The notes under the pieces were generated by a model that saw only the letters and a list, made by a program, of their open reading frames with translations, did no database searches and was not told the DNA's origin. DNA of 64,000 bases from Paenibacillus ferrarius. Its GTDB lineage: Bacteria; Bacillota; Bacilli; Paenibacillales; NBRC-103111. Position 1 is the stretch's first letter; every line of letters starts with the position of its first letter. The stretch is taken from NCBI RefSeq assembly GCF_002027705.1, contig NZ_MBTG01000001.1, forward strand, positions 248,001 to 312,000, given 5' to 3'. Position numbers and translations under genes: made by a program. This document shows, piece by piece, positions 37,076-46,008 of the stretch.

Positions 37076-37972
37076 ATGTCTGATCTAGGATTCATTTTAC
37101 GCAAAACACGTCTGGAAAAAAAGATATCGCTTGAAGATCTCCAGGAAGTCACGAAAATTCGTAAACGCTACTTAGAAGCTATTGAGGAAGGGAATTACAA
37201 GGTATTGCCTGGCAGCTTCTATGTGCGAGCTTTCATCAAAAGCTACGCAGAAGCCGTAGGTCTTGATCCAACTGAAGTGCTGAATATGTATCAATCTACG
37301 AATCCTTCACCCGTAGTGGAGAAGCCAGTCGTTGAAAATATTCGCAAGAACAGAACGAGTGTTCGCAACACCGAAAAATTAAGCCGATGGGCTTCAAGTG
37401 TGATGTTTATCTGTTTCATTCTGCTGATCTTTGGAATTGTGTATTACTATACGTATAAGAATTACAAGGGAACGCCAGCGGATGAAAAACCGTCACAAAC
37501 GCAATCATCGAGGATAACAACATCAACAAGTCCTGCGACAGGTACGAATGCCAACAGCATACCTAATGCATCCAGTGATGGTAAAGTGGCACCTCTTTCG
37601 ACTGCGACGCCGATACCGACGCCGATACCGACGCCGACACCGACGCCACCTGCGGTTCAAGTTAAGTTCAGCAGCACCGAGAAGGGTGTAGATAATTACA
37701 CGATTATTGGCACAGCAAATTTGGATATCCAAATGAAAATAACAGGTCCTTGTTGGATAGGTGTTGATACAATTTCTGAAGGCGGCGGCAAAAAGACGCT
37801 TAGCCAGAAGTTGTACAACTCTGGTGACACGGAGGCATTTAATGTAGCAGGTTCTGCCTATTTGAATGTGGGCGCAGCTAGTGCTTTAGAGCTTACTGTG
37901 AACGGCACTGTCGTTCCAGTAGGGGATACGCCAAACCCCAAAAGAGTTCAGCTTAATTTGCAAAAAAGCTAG
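37076..37972 (+). CDS. ymfM: RodZ-like membrane protein YmfM
   Basis: 298 residues: N-terminal HTH_25 domain (LGFILRKTRLEKKISLEDLQ), single membrane span (about 109-129), a Pro/Thr/Ser linker and a C-terminal beta domain (about 205-295, DUF4115-like). RodZ connects MreB to the cell envelope and helps rod shape. ATG at 37076 with GGGGAGGTGACC upstream. The linker contains a DNA tandem repeat, listed separately. Follows ymfK closely and ends at a strong terminator. Confidence 0.9.
   Translation: MSDLGFILRKTRLEKKISLEDLQEVTKIRKRYLEAIEEGNYKVLPGSFYVRAFIKSYAEAVGLDPTEVLNMYQSTNPSPVVEKPVVENIRKNRTSVRNTEKLSRWASSVMFICFILLIFGIVYYYTYKNYKGTPADEKPSQTQSSRITTSTSPATGTNANSIPNASSDGKVAPLSTATPIPTPIPTPTPTPPAVQVKFSSTEKGVDNYTIIGTANLDIQMKITGPCWIGVDTISEGGGKKTLSQKLYNSGDTEAFNVAGSAYLNVGAASALELTVNGTVVPVGDTPNPKRVQLNLQKS
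37610..37651 (+). repeat. 12-bp tandem repeat in the RodZ-like linker
   Basis: Near-perfect copies of GCCGATACCGAC in tandem, encoding a PIPT/PTPT run. A likely site of slippage that would change linker length by four residues per unit without breaking the frame. Confidence 0.75.
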
Positions 37973-38018
37973 CATTTTGGCGGTTCCTGCGCTTTCCCGG
38001 GTAATGATTGCTGTTCCG

Positions 38019-38060
38019 AAACATCCTAAGCCAAGGGGCTTTAGGATGTTTCTTTTTTTT
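38019..38060 (+). terminator. Terminator after ymfM
   Basis: AAACATCCTAAGCC pairs with GGCTTTAGGATGTTT (one bulged base), followed by CTTTTTTTT. Confidence 0.9.
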
Positions 38061-38068
38061 CGGCTTCT

Positions 38069-38077
38069 TGCTATAAT
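38069..38077 (+). promoter_or_regulatory. Extended -10 promoter of yajQ
   Basis: TGCTATAAT, a TGn extended -10 just after the T-run of the ymfM terminator; the -35 is weak. Confidence 0.6.
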
Positions 38078-38112
38078 GCTAATGTAATTTGATGGAAAGG
38101 GTGTTTGTCTAC

Positions 38113-38604
38113 ATGAGTACAGAAAGCTCGTTCGATATCGTATCCAAAGTGGATATGCAGGAATTAACGAACGCCATTCAGCAGGCGGAAAAGGAAATTC
38201 TTACACGATTTGATTTTAAAGGCAGCAAAAGCAGTATTAAATTGGACAAAGATCAATTGGTCGTCACTTCGGATGATGAATTTAAGCTGCAAAATGTGCT
38301 TGATATTATGCATGCCAAAATGACGAAACGCGGGATCTCGATCAAAAATCTCGAATACAGCAAGGTAGAACCGGCAGCTGGCCAAACAGTTAGGCAGAAA
38401 ATCAGCATGAAGCAGGGCGTCGATCAAGAAAACTCCAAGAAAATTAACATTTTGATTCGTGATTCCAAGTTAAAGGTGAAAACGCAAATTCAAGGAGATC
38501 AGATTCGTGTAACAGGGAAGAGTCGCGATGATTTACAAGCGGTTATTGCTCTATTGCGCAAAGCAGAAATCCCGCTTGATTTGCAATTTGTTAACTTGAA
38601 ATAG
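38113..38604 (+). CDS. yajQ: YajQ-family nucleotide-binding protein
   Basis: 163 residues from the ATG at 38113, the canonical YajQ length. Family segments: [20 protein letters not shown], the [11 protein letters not shown] core, and [18 protein letters not shown] near the C-terminus. Members bind nucleotides or RNA, and some are c-di-GMP receptors in Proteobacteria; the role in Firmicutes is unclear. GGAAAGGGTG lies upstream; a longer in-frame TTG at 38089 is rejected on length. Confidence 0.95.
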   Translation: MSTESSFDIVSKVDMQELTNAIQQAEKEILTRFDFKGSKSSIKLDKDQLVVTSDDEFKLQNVLDIMHAKMTKRGISIKNLEYSKVEPAAGQTVRQKISMKQGVDQENSKKINILIRDSKLKVKTQIQGDQIRVTGKSRDDLQAVIALLRKAEIPLDLQFVNLK

Positions 38605-38628
38605 GTATACATACGACGTTTAATTGCC

Positions 38629-38656
38629 AAAAACCCTCTAGTAATAGGGGGTTTTT
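38629..38656 (+). terminator. Terminator after yajQ
   Basis: AAAAACCCTCTA-GTAA-TAGGGGGTTTTT, 12 bp with one G-U pair; T5 run inside the 3' arm. The A-rich left side makes it potentially bidirectional. Confidence 0.85.
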
Positions 38657-38661
38657 ACATT

Positions 38662-38690
38662 TTGACACCCCTTAGGGCTTGTATTATACT
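38662..38690 (+). promoter_or_regulatory. Strong sigma-A promoter of rimO-pgsA
   Basis: Consensus TTGACA (38662-38667), 17 bp, TATACT (38685-38690). Confidence 0.88.
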
Positions 38691-38732
38691 GGTAAGGAGT
38701 GTTTTTTAGGACTATTGGAGGTTGTTTCTTTC

Positions 38733-40061
38733 ATGACAGAAAAGGTTAAAGTAGTGACTCTCGGATGCGAGAAGAATATGGTTGATTCCGAGATTATGTC
38801 TGGATTAATACATGGACGTGGTTTTCAACTTGTAGACAACAAAGAAGATGCCACAGTCATTATCGTGAACACTTGCGGGTTCATTGATGCAGCGAAAGAA
38901 GAATCAGTGAATACAATTTTGGATATGGCAGAATTGAAACAAACAGCGAATCTCAAGGCGCTTATCGTCTCAGGATGTTTGACACAACGCTACAAGAAGC
39001 AGCTGATGGATGAAATGCCTGAGATAGATGGCATCGTGGGAACCGGTGATTTTGATAAAATCAATCATATTGTTGATGAAGCGCTTCGCGGCAAGAGACC
39101 GGTCCTAGTCGGGAATCCGGTATTTAACTATGATGCTGACCTGCCAAGATTGGTGACGACCCCTCGGTACACGGCATATGTGAAAATTGCGGAAGGCTGC
39201 GACAATGCGTGCACATTCTGCAGTATTCCGATTATGCGCGGTGCATTCAAGAGTAGAAGCATGGAGTCCATTGTGGCGGAAGTCGCAAACCTGGCTTCAC
39301 AAGGCGTCAAAGAAGTCAGTCTGATCGCTCAAGATTCAACGAATTACGGAACGGATTTGTACGATAGCTTCATGCTGCCTACTTTATTGAATAAAGTGAG
39401 CGAAGTAGAGGGAATAGAATGGGTCAGACTTCACTATGCTTATCCAGGTTTCTTTAGCGATGAGCTGATTGAAGTCATGGCATCGAACCCGAAGATATGC
39501 AAATATATCGATATGCCGCTTCAACATAGTGAAGATTCGATTCTGAAAAGGATGCGCAGACCAGGGCGTCAGAAAGATACGCGTGAACTGGTTCGCAAAA
39601 TCCGTGAAGCGATCCCAGATGTAGCCCTTCGGACATCCTTGATCGTAGGCTTCCCTGGAGAAACGGAAGAAGACTTCGAAGCGCTAAAACAATTTGTACG
39701 CGACGTTCAATTTGATCGTCTAGGGGTATTCGCTTACTCCAAAGAAGATGATACGCCAGCGGCTCGTCTGCCAGACCAAGTTCCCGATGATGTCAAAGAG
39801 TACCGTGCGAATGCGATTATGGAAATTCAACGTGAAATTTCAAATATTCGTGGCGGACGTCGAATCGGACAAGAAATTGATGTGCTGATTGAGCGATACG
39901 ATGGCCGTAGTGATGTCTATATCGGTCGTTCCCAATTTGATGCTCCTGAGATCGATGGGGAAGTATTCGTTTCCAATGGGAATTTGAGCATTGGCGAATT
40001 GGCAAAAGTTCGTATTACCCACTCCTATGAGTTTGATTTATCCGGGGAGGTTATTGCATGA
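38733..40061 (+). CDS. rimO: Ribosomal protein S12 methylthiotransferase RimO
   Basis: Radical-SAM enzyme that adds a methylthio group to an aspartate of ribosomal protein S12. 442 residues. N-terminal UPF0004 domain starting VVTLGCEKNMVDSE, radical-SAM cluster cysteines C156, C160 and C163 in CDNACTFC, and a C-terminal TRAM domain. LGCEKN and the S12-type signature separate it from MiaB, which is encoded later in the window. ATG at 38733 behind TTGGAGG; overlaps pgsA by 4 nt. Confidence 0.96.
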   Translation: MTEKVKVVTLGCEKNMVDSEIMSGLIHGRGFQLVDNKEDATVIIVNTCGFIDAAKEESVNTILDMAELKQTANLKALIVSGCLTQRYKKQLMDEMPEIDGIVGTGDFDKINHIVDEALRGKRPVLVGNPVFNYDADLPRLVTTPRYTAYVKIAEGCDNACTFCSIPIMRGAFKSRSMESIVAEVANLASQGVKEVSLIAQDSTNYGTDLYDSFMLPTLLNKVSEVEGIEWVRLHYAYPGFFSDELIEVMASNPKICKYIDMPLQHSEDSILKRMRRPGRQKDTRELVRKIREAIPDVALRTSLIVGFPGETEEDFEALKQFVRDVQFDRLGVFAYSKEDDTPAARLPDQVPDDVKEYRANAIMEIQREISNIRGGRRIGQEIDVLIERYDGRSDVYIGRSQFDAPEIDGEVFVSNGNLSIGELAKVRITHSYEFDLSGEVIA

Positions 40062-40642
40062 ACCTAGCCAATCGCATCACCGTAGCGAGGATTTTGTTAG
40101 TACCTATCATCATGTTCTTCTTGTTGATTAAGGTGAAATTTCCACATATACGGATAGAGGAATTCAGTATTACGTATAATCAAATTATTGCTGCTACCAT
40201 CTTCATTATTGCAGCGAGTACAGATAGTTTAGATGGTTACATTGCCAGAAAACGCAATCTTGTAACCAATCTTGGCAAGCTGCTTGATCCGTTGGCGGAT
40301 AAGCTGCTTGTTACAGCTGTTCTCGTTTCTCTTGTTGAGATGGGTAAAGTAGATGCTTGGATTGTCATTGTCATTATCAGTAGGGAGTGGGCAGTTACTG
40401 GACTACGCCAAATCGCCCTATTGGAAGGCACCGTGATGGCGGCCAGCAAGTGGGGAAAGGCAAAGACGGCAGCTCAAATCACCGCCATCATTGCATTACT
40501 TATCAATAATTTTCCGTTTACGTTTGTGGATTTCCCTTTTGATGTAATAGCTAGTTGGGCAGCAGCAATTATTACGGTTTACTCAGGAATAGAGTACTTT
40601 GTGAAGAATAAGCATGTCATCGATTTTTCTGAAAAAGCTTAA
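40058..40642 (+). CDS. pgsA: CDP-diacylglycerol-glycerol-3-phosphate 3-phosphatidyltransferase
   Basis: Makes phosphatidylglycerol phosphate at the membrane, the first committed step to phosphatidylglycerol and cardiolipin. 194 residues with several membrane spans and the CDP-alcohol transferase motif from DSLDGYIAR to GKLLDPLADK (DG-AR-G-D-D spacing intact). ATGA overlap with rimO. Same region as pgsA in B. subtilis, before cinA. Confidence 0.97.
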   Translation: MNLANRITVARILLVPIIMFFLLIKVKFPHIRIEEFSITYNQIIAATIFIIAASTDSLDGYIARKRNLVTNLGKLLDPLADKLLVTAVLVSLVEMGKVDAWIVIVIISREWAVTGLRQIALLEGTVMAASKWGKAKTAAQITAIIALLINNFPFTFVDFPFDVIASWAAAIITVYSGIEYFVKNKHVIDFSEKA

Positions 40643-40643
40643 T

Positions 40644-40682
40644 AGGGCAACCTATTATTCACCTCTAAACACGGTTGCTCTT
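40644..40682 (+). terminator. Weak terminator-like hairpin after pgsA
   Basis: AGGGCAACC pairs with GGTTGCTCT across about 20 nt, followed by TCATTG. Poor T-run. Confidence 0.45.
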
Positions 40683-40733
40683 CATTGATCAGCCATGGGT
40701 AGGGGTTTTCTTATTTAAAGGAGGAATTCCAAT

Positions 40734-41984
40734 ATGAAAGCTGAAATTGTTGCTGTCGGTACAGAGCTTTTGCTTGGCCAGATCGTAAATACGAATGCTC
40801 AATTTATATCAAAGGAATGCGCGGCAATTGGTGTTGATATGTACTTTCAAACCGTTGTTGGCGACAATGAGCAAAGATTGCTCGATACGTTCCGATTAGC
40901 GGCTTCCAGAGCGGACGTCGTCATCTGTACGGGAGGACTTGGACCCACACAGGATGATCTAACGAAAGACGTGCTAGCCGCCTTTGTAGGCCGTGAGCTG
41001 GTTCTGCATGAGCCGTCCATGAAGACGATCACGGAGTTGTTCGAATCTCGCGGAATACATATGGTCGAGAGCAACAGAAGACAGGCGCTGATGATTGAAG
41101 GCAGCGATCCATTGCATAACGAAACAGGACTAGCCGTTGGGAATGCTTTTACCTATGAAGGTACGCATTTCATCCTTCTGCCCGGTCCTCCCAAAGAAAT
41201 GAAGCCTATGTTTACGAAATATGCAGTGCCATGGCTGCAAGCTGTGATGACAGATGCGGTACCTCTTTATTCGAAAATGCTCAAATTTGCCGGGATTGGA
41301 GAATCCAATCTGGAGCATCAGCTGCTGGATCTGATTGAAGCTCAGACCGATCCTACGATCGCTCCATACGCCAAAGAAGGCGAAGTGACCATTCGCCTGA
41401 CGACTCGTGCACAATCGCAGGAGGAGGGCGAGAAGCGGCTGTTTCCGACCGAGCAAGCGATCAGAGTACGTCTGGCAGATCATCTTTATGCTGATCAGGA
41501 TGTTCCGATCGAAAACGTCGTCCTGCAACTGCTTGAGCAAAAGCAGCTAACGCTTAGCGTGGCTGAAAGCTGCTCCGGAGGTTTATTGAGTGACTTGCTC
41601 ACAGATGTACCAGGAAGTTCCAAGTCATTCCTTGGTGGAATAGTTTGTTATTCCAATGCTCTGAAGCATAAACTTCTAGGCGTGCCCATGGAAATTCTGG
41701 AAGGAGATGGCGCGCCAGGCGCAGTCAGCAGTGAGACGGCGGTTCTACTGGCTGAGAATTTGATTGCCACCACGGGCAGCGACTTCGGTATCTCCATTAC
41801 CGGTGTGGCCGGACCTAGTCCATCGGAAGGCAAGCCGGTAGGGCTGGTGTATGTTGGATTTGCACAGAGGAATGCAGAAACGGCTGTATTCACGTTGCAA
41901 CTGTCCGGCAATCGGGAGTCCGTTAAGCATCGGGCAGCCAAAAGCGCACTCTATCAATTATGGAAACAGTTGAAAGATCACTAG
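40734..41984 (+). CDS. cinA: CinA, competence/damage-inducible protein with NMN deamidase domain
   Basis: 416 residues. N-terminal MoaB/MoeA-like domain (AEIVAVGTELLLGQIVNTNA, CTGGLGPTQDD) and C-terminal PncC domain (AESCSGGLLSDLLTDVPGSS) that hydrolyses nicotinamide mononucleotide in pyridine-nucleotide recycling. ATG at 40734 behind AAAGGAGGAATTCC. It precedes recA but is separated from it by a terminator and an SOS-type promoter. Confidence 0.97.
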   Translation: MKAEIVAVGTELLLGQIVNTNAQFISKECAAIGVDMYFQTVVGDNEQRLLDTFRLAASRADVVICTGGLGPTQDDLTKDVLAAFVGRELVLHEPSMKTITELFESRGIHMVESNRRQALMIEGSDPLHNETGLAVGNAFTYEGTHFILLPGPPKEMKPMFTKYAVPWLQAVMTDAVPLYSKMLKFAGIGESNLEHQLLDLIEAQTDPTIAPYAKEGEVTIRLTTRAQSQEEGEKRLFPTEQAIRVRLADHLYADQDVPIENVVLQLLEQKQLTLSVAESCSGGLLSDLLTDVPGSSKSFLGGIVCYSNALKHKLLGVPMEILEGDGAPGAVSSETAVLLAENLIATTGSDFGISITGVAGPSPSEGKPVGLVYVGFAQRNAETAVFTLQLSGNRESVKHRAAKSALYQLWKQLKDH

Positions 41985-42018
41985 GGTTCGCATATAATAA
42001 GGTGAGTGTTAGCGGAAG

Positions 42019-42054
42019 AACCGTAGCAAAGCGATAACTTTGTTGCGGTTTTTT
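42019..42054 (+). terminator. Terminator after cinA
   Basis: A 13-bp stem with two G-U pairs, AACCGTAGCAAAG with CTTTGTTGCGGTT, then TTTTG. Confidence 0.88.
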
Positions 42055-42072
42055 GTTTGTTCGCTAAAAAGT

Positions 42073-42086
42073 CGAATGTATGTTCG
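42073..42086 (+). promoter_or_regulatory. LexA (SOS) box upstream of recA
   Basis: CGAATGTATGTTCG matches the Gram-positive LexA box CGAACrnryGTTCG at 13 of 14 positions (T for C at position 5). It lies 10 bp upstream of the predicted -35. Confidence 0.75.
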
Positions 42087-42095
42087 AAAAAATAC

Positions 42096-42124
42096 TTGGC
42101 AAACACCCTGAAACAAGTTATCAT
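42096..42124 (+). promoter_or_regulatory. Probable recA promoter
   Basis: TTGGCA (42096-42101), 17 bp, TATCAT (42119-42124). A TATAAT at 42130-42135 has no matching -35. Confidence 0.6.
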
Positions 42125-42158
42125 ATACCTATAATGATAGAAGAAGGAAGTGAGTGTT

Positions 42159-43202
42159 TTGACAGATCGTCGCGCAGCACTTGATAACGCACTACGTCAA
42201 ATTGAGAAACAGTTCGGTAAAGGCTCCATCATGAAACTTGGAGAATCTACGCATATGCAAGTCGAAACGATTTCAACAGGAGCGCTTGCACTTGATATTG
42301 CACTTGGAATAGGCGGATTTCCCCGCGGAAGAATTATTGAAGTATACGGTCCTGAGTCTTCAGGTAAAACAACAGTAGCCCTTCATGCGATTGCGGAAGT
42401 ACAACGAGTGGGCGGACAAGCTGCTTTTATTGATGCGGAGCATGCCTTGGATCCTTCTTATGCAAGCAAGCTTGGGATTAATATCGATGAGCTTTTGCTT
42501 TCCCAGCCAGATACGGGTGAGCAAGCCCTTGAGATCGCTGAAGCACTTGTGCGCAGTGGCGCTGTAGACATTATCGTTATTGACTCCGTTGCAGCACTCG
42601 TTCCTAAAGCTGAGATTGAAGGCGAGATGGGGGATTCTCACGTAGGTTTACAAGCACGCTTGATGTCTCAAGCACTTCGTAAATTGTCCGGTGCGATTAA
42701 TAAATCCAAGGTTATTGCTATCTTCATCAACCAATTGCGCGAAAAAGTCGGCGTCATGTTCGGTAACCCGGAGACAACACCAGGGGGCCGCGCATTGAAG
42801 TTCTATTCCTCCGTGCGACTTGATGTTCGCCGTGTTGAAACCATTAAACAAGGTAACGATATGGTCGGTAACCGGACGAGAATTAAGGTCGTTAAGAATA
42901 AAGTAGCACCTCCGTTCAAACAAGCGGAAGTTGATATTATGTACGGTGAAGGTATTTCACGCGAAGGCAGTATTATCGATATCGGTACGGAAATGGATAT
43001 CGTGAACAAAAGCGGAGCGTGGTATTCCTATGAAGGCGAAAGACTGGGTCAAGGCCGTGAGAATGCGAAGCAATTTTTGAAAGACAACAAAGCTATTTCA
43101 GAAACGATTGAGCTGAGAATTCGTGAGAACAGCAATTTAATTAAAGCTGTTGGTCCTAACGTGGATGAGGACGAGGATGAGTTGGAAGTCGCTTTCGAAT
43201 AG
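42159..43202 (+). CDS. recA: Recombinase RecA
   Basis: Strand-exchange recombinase and co-protease for LexA cleavage. 347 residues. Walker A GPESSGKT at 64-71, [14 protein letters not shown], and the loop around [20 protein letters not shown]. The TTG at 42159 gives [20 protein letters not shown], which aligns with known RecA starts; the GTG at 42150 would add three residues. The acidic tail ([13 protein letters not shown]) is typical. SOS-regulated, judging from the LexA box. Confidence 0.99.
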   Translation: MTDRRAALDNALRQIEKQFGKGSIMKLGESTHMQVETISTGALALDIALGIGGFPRGRIIEVYGPESSGKTTVALHAIAEVQRVGGQAAFIDAEHALDPSYASKLGINIDELLLSQPDTGEQALEIAEALVRSGAVDIIVIDSVAALVPKAEIEGEMGDSHVGLQARLMSQALRKLSGAINKSKVIAIFINQLREKVGVMFGNPETTPGGRALKFYSSVRLDVRRVETIKQGNDMVGNRTRIKVVKNKVAPPFKQAEVDIMYGEGISREGSIIDIGTEMDIVNKSGAWYSYEGERLGQGRENAKQFLKDNKAISETIELRIRENSNLIKAVGPNVDEDEDELEVAFE

Positions 43203-43221
43203 CATTTAAATTATACATTGG

Positions 43222-43260
43222 AAGCACCTTAAACCTTGTGTTAAGGTGCTTTTCGTTTTA
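43222..43260 (+). terminator. Terminator between recA and recX
   Basis: AAGCACCTTAA (43222-43232) pairs perfectly with TTAAGGTGCTT (43241-43251), then TTCGTTTT. It should reduce recX expression relative to recA, as in other bacteria where a terminator separates them. Confidence 0.88.
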
Positions 43261-43276
43261 GGGGAGCTGGTTTGAG

Positions 43277-43966
43277 TTGAATACGGAAGAACAGTCAATA
43301 GCAATTATCACGTTGGTCGAGAAACAGAAGCGGGGCAGGCACAGGTACAATATTTATATTAATGAGGAATATGCCTTCTCGGTACATGAAGATATCTTAA
43401 TTAAACATCGACTGAACAAAGGCGAGACAATTGACCATCAAGCCATTGAGAAAATTACGATAGATGAAGAACGCAATAGTGCCTATTTGAAGGCTATTCG
43501 AATCATTGGCCGCCGTCCTCATTCAGCGATAGAAGTAAAGCGCAAGCTCAAAGAAGCTGGTTATGAGGCGCCTGTCATCGATTGGGCTTGCGAGAAGCTT
43601 ATTGAGCATAAGTATCTCAACGATGAAGAATTTGCTCAAATGTGGACCGATAGTCGGATTATTTCTCAGAAGAAAGGTCGGAATCTCGTTCGACAAGAAC
43701 TTCAGCAAAAAGGAATTAATAAGGAATTGGTAAAAAATGCGATGGACACTATTAATCCTGATGATGAATTTGCCGGAGCGATGAAGATTGCGCAAACGAA
43801 ATGGAAACAAACGTCAGGGAAAACGATTGATCGCAAAAGAAAAACAGGGGCTTTTTTAATGCGGCGTGGATATACGGGCTCTATTGTTAGCAAGGTTTTG
43901 GCGCAAGTGAGCAGTGAACCCAACGAGGAAGAGTTTGAAGTTTTTGATGACTCATTCGATAGTTAA
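43277..43966 (+). CDS. recX: Regulatory protein RecX
   Basis: Binds RecA filaments and modulates recombination. 229 residues of helical repeats with family features AYLKAIRIIGRRPHSAIEVK and the YLNDEEFAQMW and FLMRRGYTGSIVSKVL segments. TTG start at 43277 with GGGGAG about 10 nt upstream. Directly after recA beyond a terminator. Its stop codon falls inside the left arm of a 14-bp inverted repeat. Confidence 0.95.
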   Translation: MNTEEQSIAIITLVEKQKRGRHRYNIYINEEYAFSVHEDILIKHRLNKGETIDHQAIEKITIDEERNSAYLKAIRIIGRRPHSAIEVKRKLKEAGYEAPVIDWACEKLIEHKYLNDEEFAQMWTDSRIISQKKGRNLVRQELQQKGINKELVKNAMDTINPDDEFAGAMKIAQTKWKQTSGKTIDRKRKTGAFLMRRGYTGSIVSKVLAQVSSEPNEEEFEVFDDSFDS

Positions 43967-44006
43967 TGTCATTAATTAATTTTCTTGATTAGTTAATGAC
44001 ATTAAC
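43962..44006 (+). repeat. 14-bp perfect inverted repeat at the recX 3' end
   Basis: GTTAATGTCATTAA (43962-43975) and TTAATGACATTAAC (43993-44006) with a 17-nt A/T-rich loop. No T-run follows, so it is either a weak terminator, an mRNA-stabilising 3' hairpin, or a protein-binding dyad. Confidence 0.75.
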
Positions 44007-44056
44007 CATTGTTTGGGTATTCAGCAACCGAGTATTCGCTTATCGATGACAATCGC

Positions 44057-44086
44057 TTGACAAGCTTCTTCGACAAAAGATAAAAT
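44057..44086 (+). promoter_or_regulatory. Sigma-A promoter of rny
   Basis: Consensus TTGACA (44057-44062), 18 bp, TAAAAT (44081-44086), giving a leader of about 260 nt. Confidence 0.7.
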
Positions 44087-44092
44087 AACAAT

Positions 44093-44353
44093 GTATATTT
44101 TCATAATTTGTTCAAAATCATACTTCTATCATTGATTTTGAGGGAACAGATGTAGAAACCGCCAATTTTTACACTGTTGATTATGGATTATTAGCACTAT
44201 AGTGCCTCTAACGCACAGTGCGCATTCATTTAAAAGCCATACTCTTTTCGTCACAGGGTATGTATGACTAGTCAAACAATTAAATATCGGATTAAAAAAC
44301 CGAACGGAATCCCAAGCTAACACCTTGGAGAAACCAACGAGGAGGTGAACAAG
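44093..44353 (+). promoter_or_regulatory. Long structured rny leader
   Basis: About 260 nt without a gene. It contains a 9-bp hairpin, TCAAAATCA (44112-44120) with TGATTTTGA (44133-44141), then two adjacent palindromes, GCACTATAGTGC (44191-44202) and CGCACAGTGCG (about 44211-44221). I see no riboswitch class that I recognise; autoregulation by RNase Y cleavage is possible. Confidence 0.4.
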
Positions 44354-45895
44354 ATGATGACTTTCATCTGGGTCGCGATCATTCTCATTGTTGGAGCTGC
44401 ATGCTTAGGGATTGGTTATTTTATCCGTAAATCTCTTGCAGAAGCGAAAATTTCCAGTGCTGAAACAGCCGCTGAACAGATTAGAGAATCTGCCAAGAAG
44501 GAAGCGGAAGCACTGAAAAAAGAAACGGTTCTGGAAGCAAAGGACGAAGTGCATAAGCTGAGGTCCGAAGCTGAAAAAGACATTCGTGAACGTCGGAATG
44601 AAATTCAACGACAAGAAAGACGATTGTTGCAAAAAGAGGAATCGCTGGATAAAAAATTAGAATCTCTCGAGCGTAAAGAAGAGCAAGTTGCCAACAAAGA
44701 GAAGCGGATCGAGGATACACAAACACAAATTGATCAGCTGTACAAGAGCCAAGTTTCGGAGTTAGAGCGGATTTCCGGTCTTACAATGGAGGAAGCGAAA
44801 AGCATCATCCTCACCAATGTAGAACAGGAAGTACGTCACGAAACGGCACAGTTGATTAAAGAAATTGAACAACAAGCCAAAGAAGAAGGCGATAAGAAAG
44901 CACGTGAAATCATCACACTCGCCATTCAACGTTGTGCGGCAGATCACGTTGCCGAAACGACGGTTTCCGTTGTTTCATTGCCAAATGAAGAGATGAAAGG
45001 CCGGATCATCGGTCGTGAAGGACGCAATATCCGTGCACTTGAAACATTAACGGGTATCGACCTTATCATTGATGATACGCCAGAAGCTGTTATTTTATCA
45101 GGATTTGATCCAATCCGCCGCGAAATTGCTCGTACCTCTTTGGAGAAACTAGTTGCTGATGGACGTATTCATCCAGCACGTATCGAAGAAATGGTGGAGA
45201 AATCCCGCAAAGAAGTGGATGAGCGTATCCGAGAATACGGTGAGCAAGCCACATTCGAGGTTGGAGTCCACGGTTTGCATCCGGACTTGATCAAAATTTT
45301 GGGACGCCTGAAATTCAGAACAAGTTACGGTCAAAACGTGTTGAAACATTCCATGGAAGTAGCTTATCTGGCTGGTCTGATGGCCGGGGAGCTCGGGGTA
45401 GACGTAACTTTGGCGAAACGTGCCGGGCTGCTTCATGACATCGGTAAGGCGTTAGACCACGAGGTCGAAGGATCTCATGTGGAAATCGGTGTTGAGATTG
45501 GCAAGAAGTACAAGGAGCATCCAGTCGTCATTAATAGTATTGCCTCCCATCATGGCGATGTGGAAGCGACGTCTGTCATCGCGATGCTGGTTGGAGCTGC
45601 TGATGCTTTATCCGCGGCTAGACCAGGAGCACGCAGAGAGACGCTTGAAACATACATTAAGCGTCTGGAGAAACTTGAAGAGATATCGGAATCCTTTGAA
45701 GGTGTTGAGAAATCATACGCCATTCAAGCTGGTCGCGAAGTGCGTGTAATGGTTCAACCGGAGAAAGTGGATGATACCGAAGCGTTCCGCCTGGCCCGTG
45801 ATATTACTAAGAAAATCGAGGGTGAACTCGATTATCCAGGACATATCAAGGTTACGGTAATTCGTGAAACTAGAGCAGTAGAATACGCTAAATAA
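44354..45895 (+). CDS. rny: Ribonuclease Y
   Basis: Membrane-anchored endoribonuclease that initiates much mRNA decay in Firmicutes. 513 residues: N-terminal membrane helix ([21 protein letters not shown]), a long coiled coil (about 25-200, rich in E, K, R), a KH domain ([15 protein letters not shown]), and an HD domain with the catalytic His361-Asp362 in [13 protein letters not shown] at 44354 with AGGAGGTGA ending 5 nt upstream; an in-frame GTG at 44345 lies inside that site. Followed by ymdB, as in B. subtilis. Confidence 0.98.
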   Translation: MMTFIWVAIILIVGAACLGIGYFIRKSLAEAKISSAETAAEQIRESAKKEAEALKKETVLEAKDEVHKLRSEAEKDIRERRNEIQRQERRLLQKEESLDKKLESLERKEEQVANKEKRIEDTQTQIDQLYKSQVSELERISGLTMEEAKSIILTNVEQEVRHETAQLIKEIEQQAKEEGDKKAREIITLAIQRCAADHVAETTVSVVSLPNEEMKGRIIGREGRNIRALETLTGIDLIIDDTPEAVILSGFDPIRREIARTSLEKLVADGRIHPARIEEMVEKSRKEVDERIREYGEQATFEVGVHGLHPDLIKILGRLKFRTSYGQNVLKHSMEVAYLAGLMAGELGVDVTLAKRAGLLHDIGKALDHEVEGSHVEIGVEIGKKYKEHPVVINSIASHHGDVEATSVIAMLVGAADALSAARPGARRETLETYIKRLEKLEEISESFEGVEKSYAIQAGREVRVMVQPEKVDDTEAFRLARDITKKIEGELDYPGHIKVTVIRETRAVEYAK

Positions 45896-45905
45896 ACAAT
45901 AATGC

Positions 45906-45940
45906 GAAAAGTGGCTGCTATAGCCACTTTTCCTTATTTT
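45906..45940 (+). terminator. Terminator after rny
   Basis: GAAAAGTGGCT-GCTAT-AGCCACTTTTC, 11-bp perfect stem, followed by CTTATTTT. Confidence 0.85.
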
Positions 45941-46008
45941 CAGGACGATTGATGACTTCATCACCCGAACTGTGCATCTAAGGAGTATAAAGGAGCTATA
46001 AATCGGTT

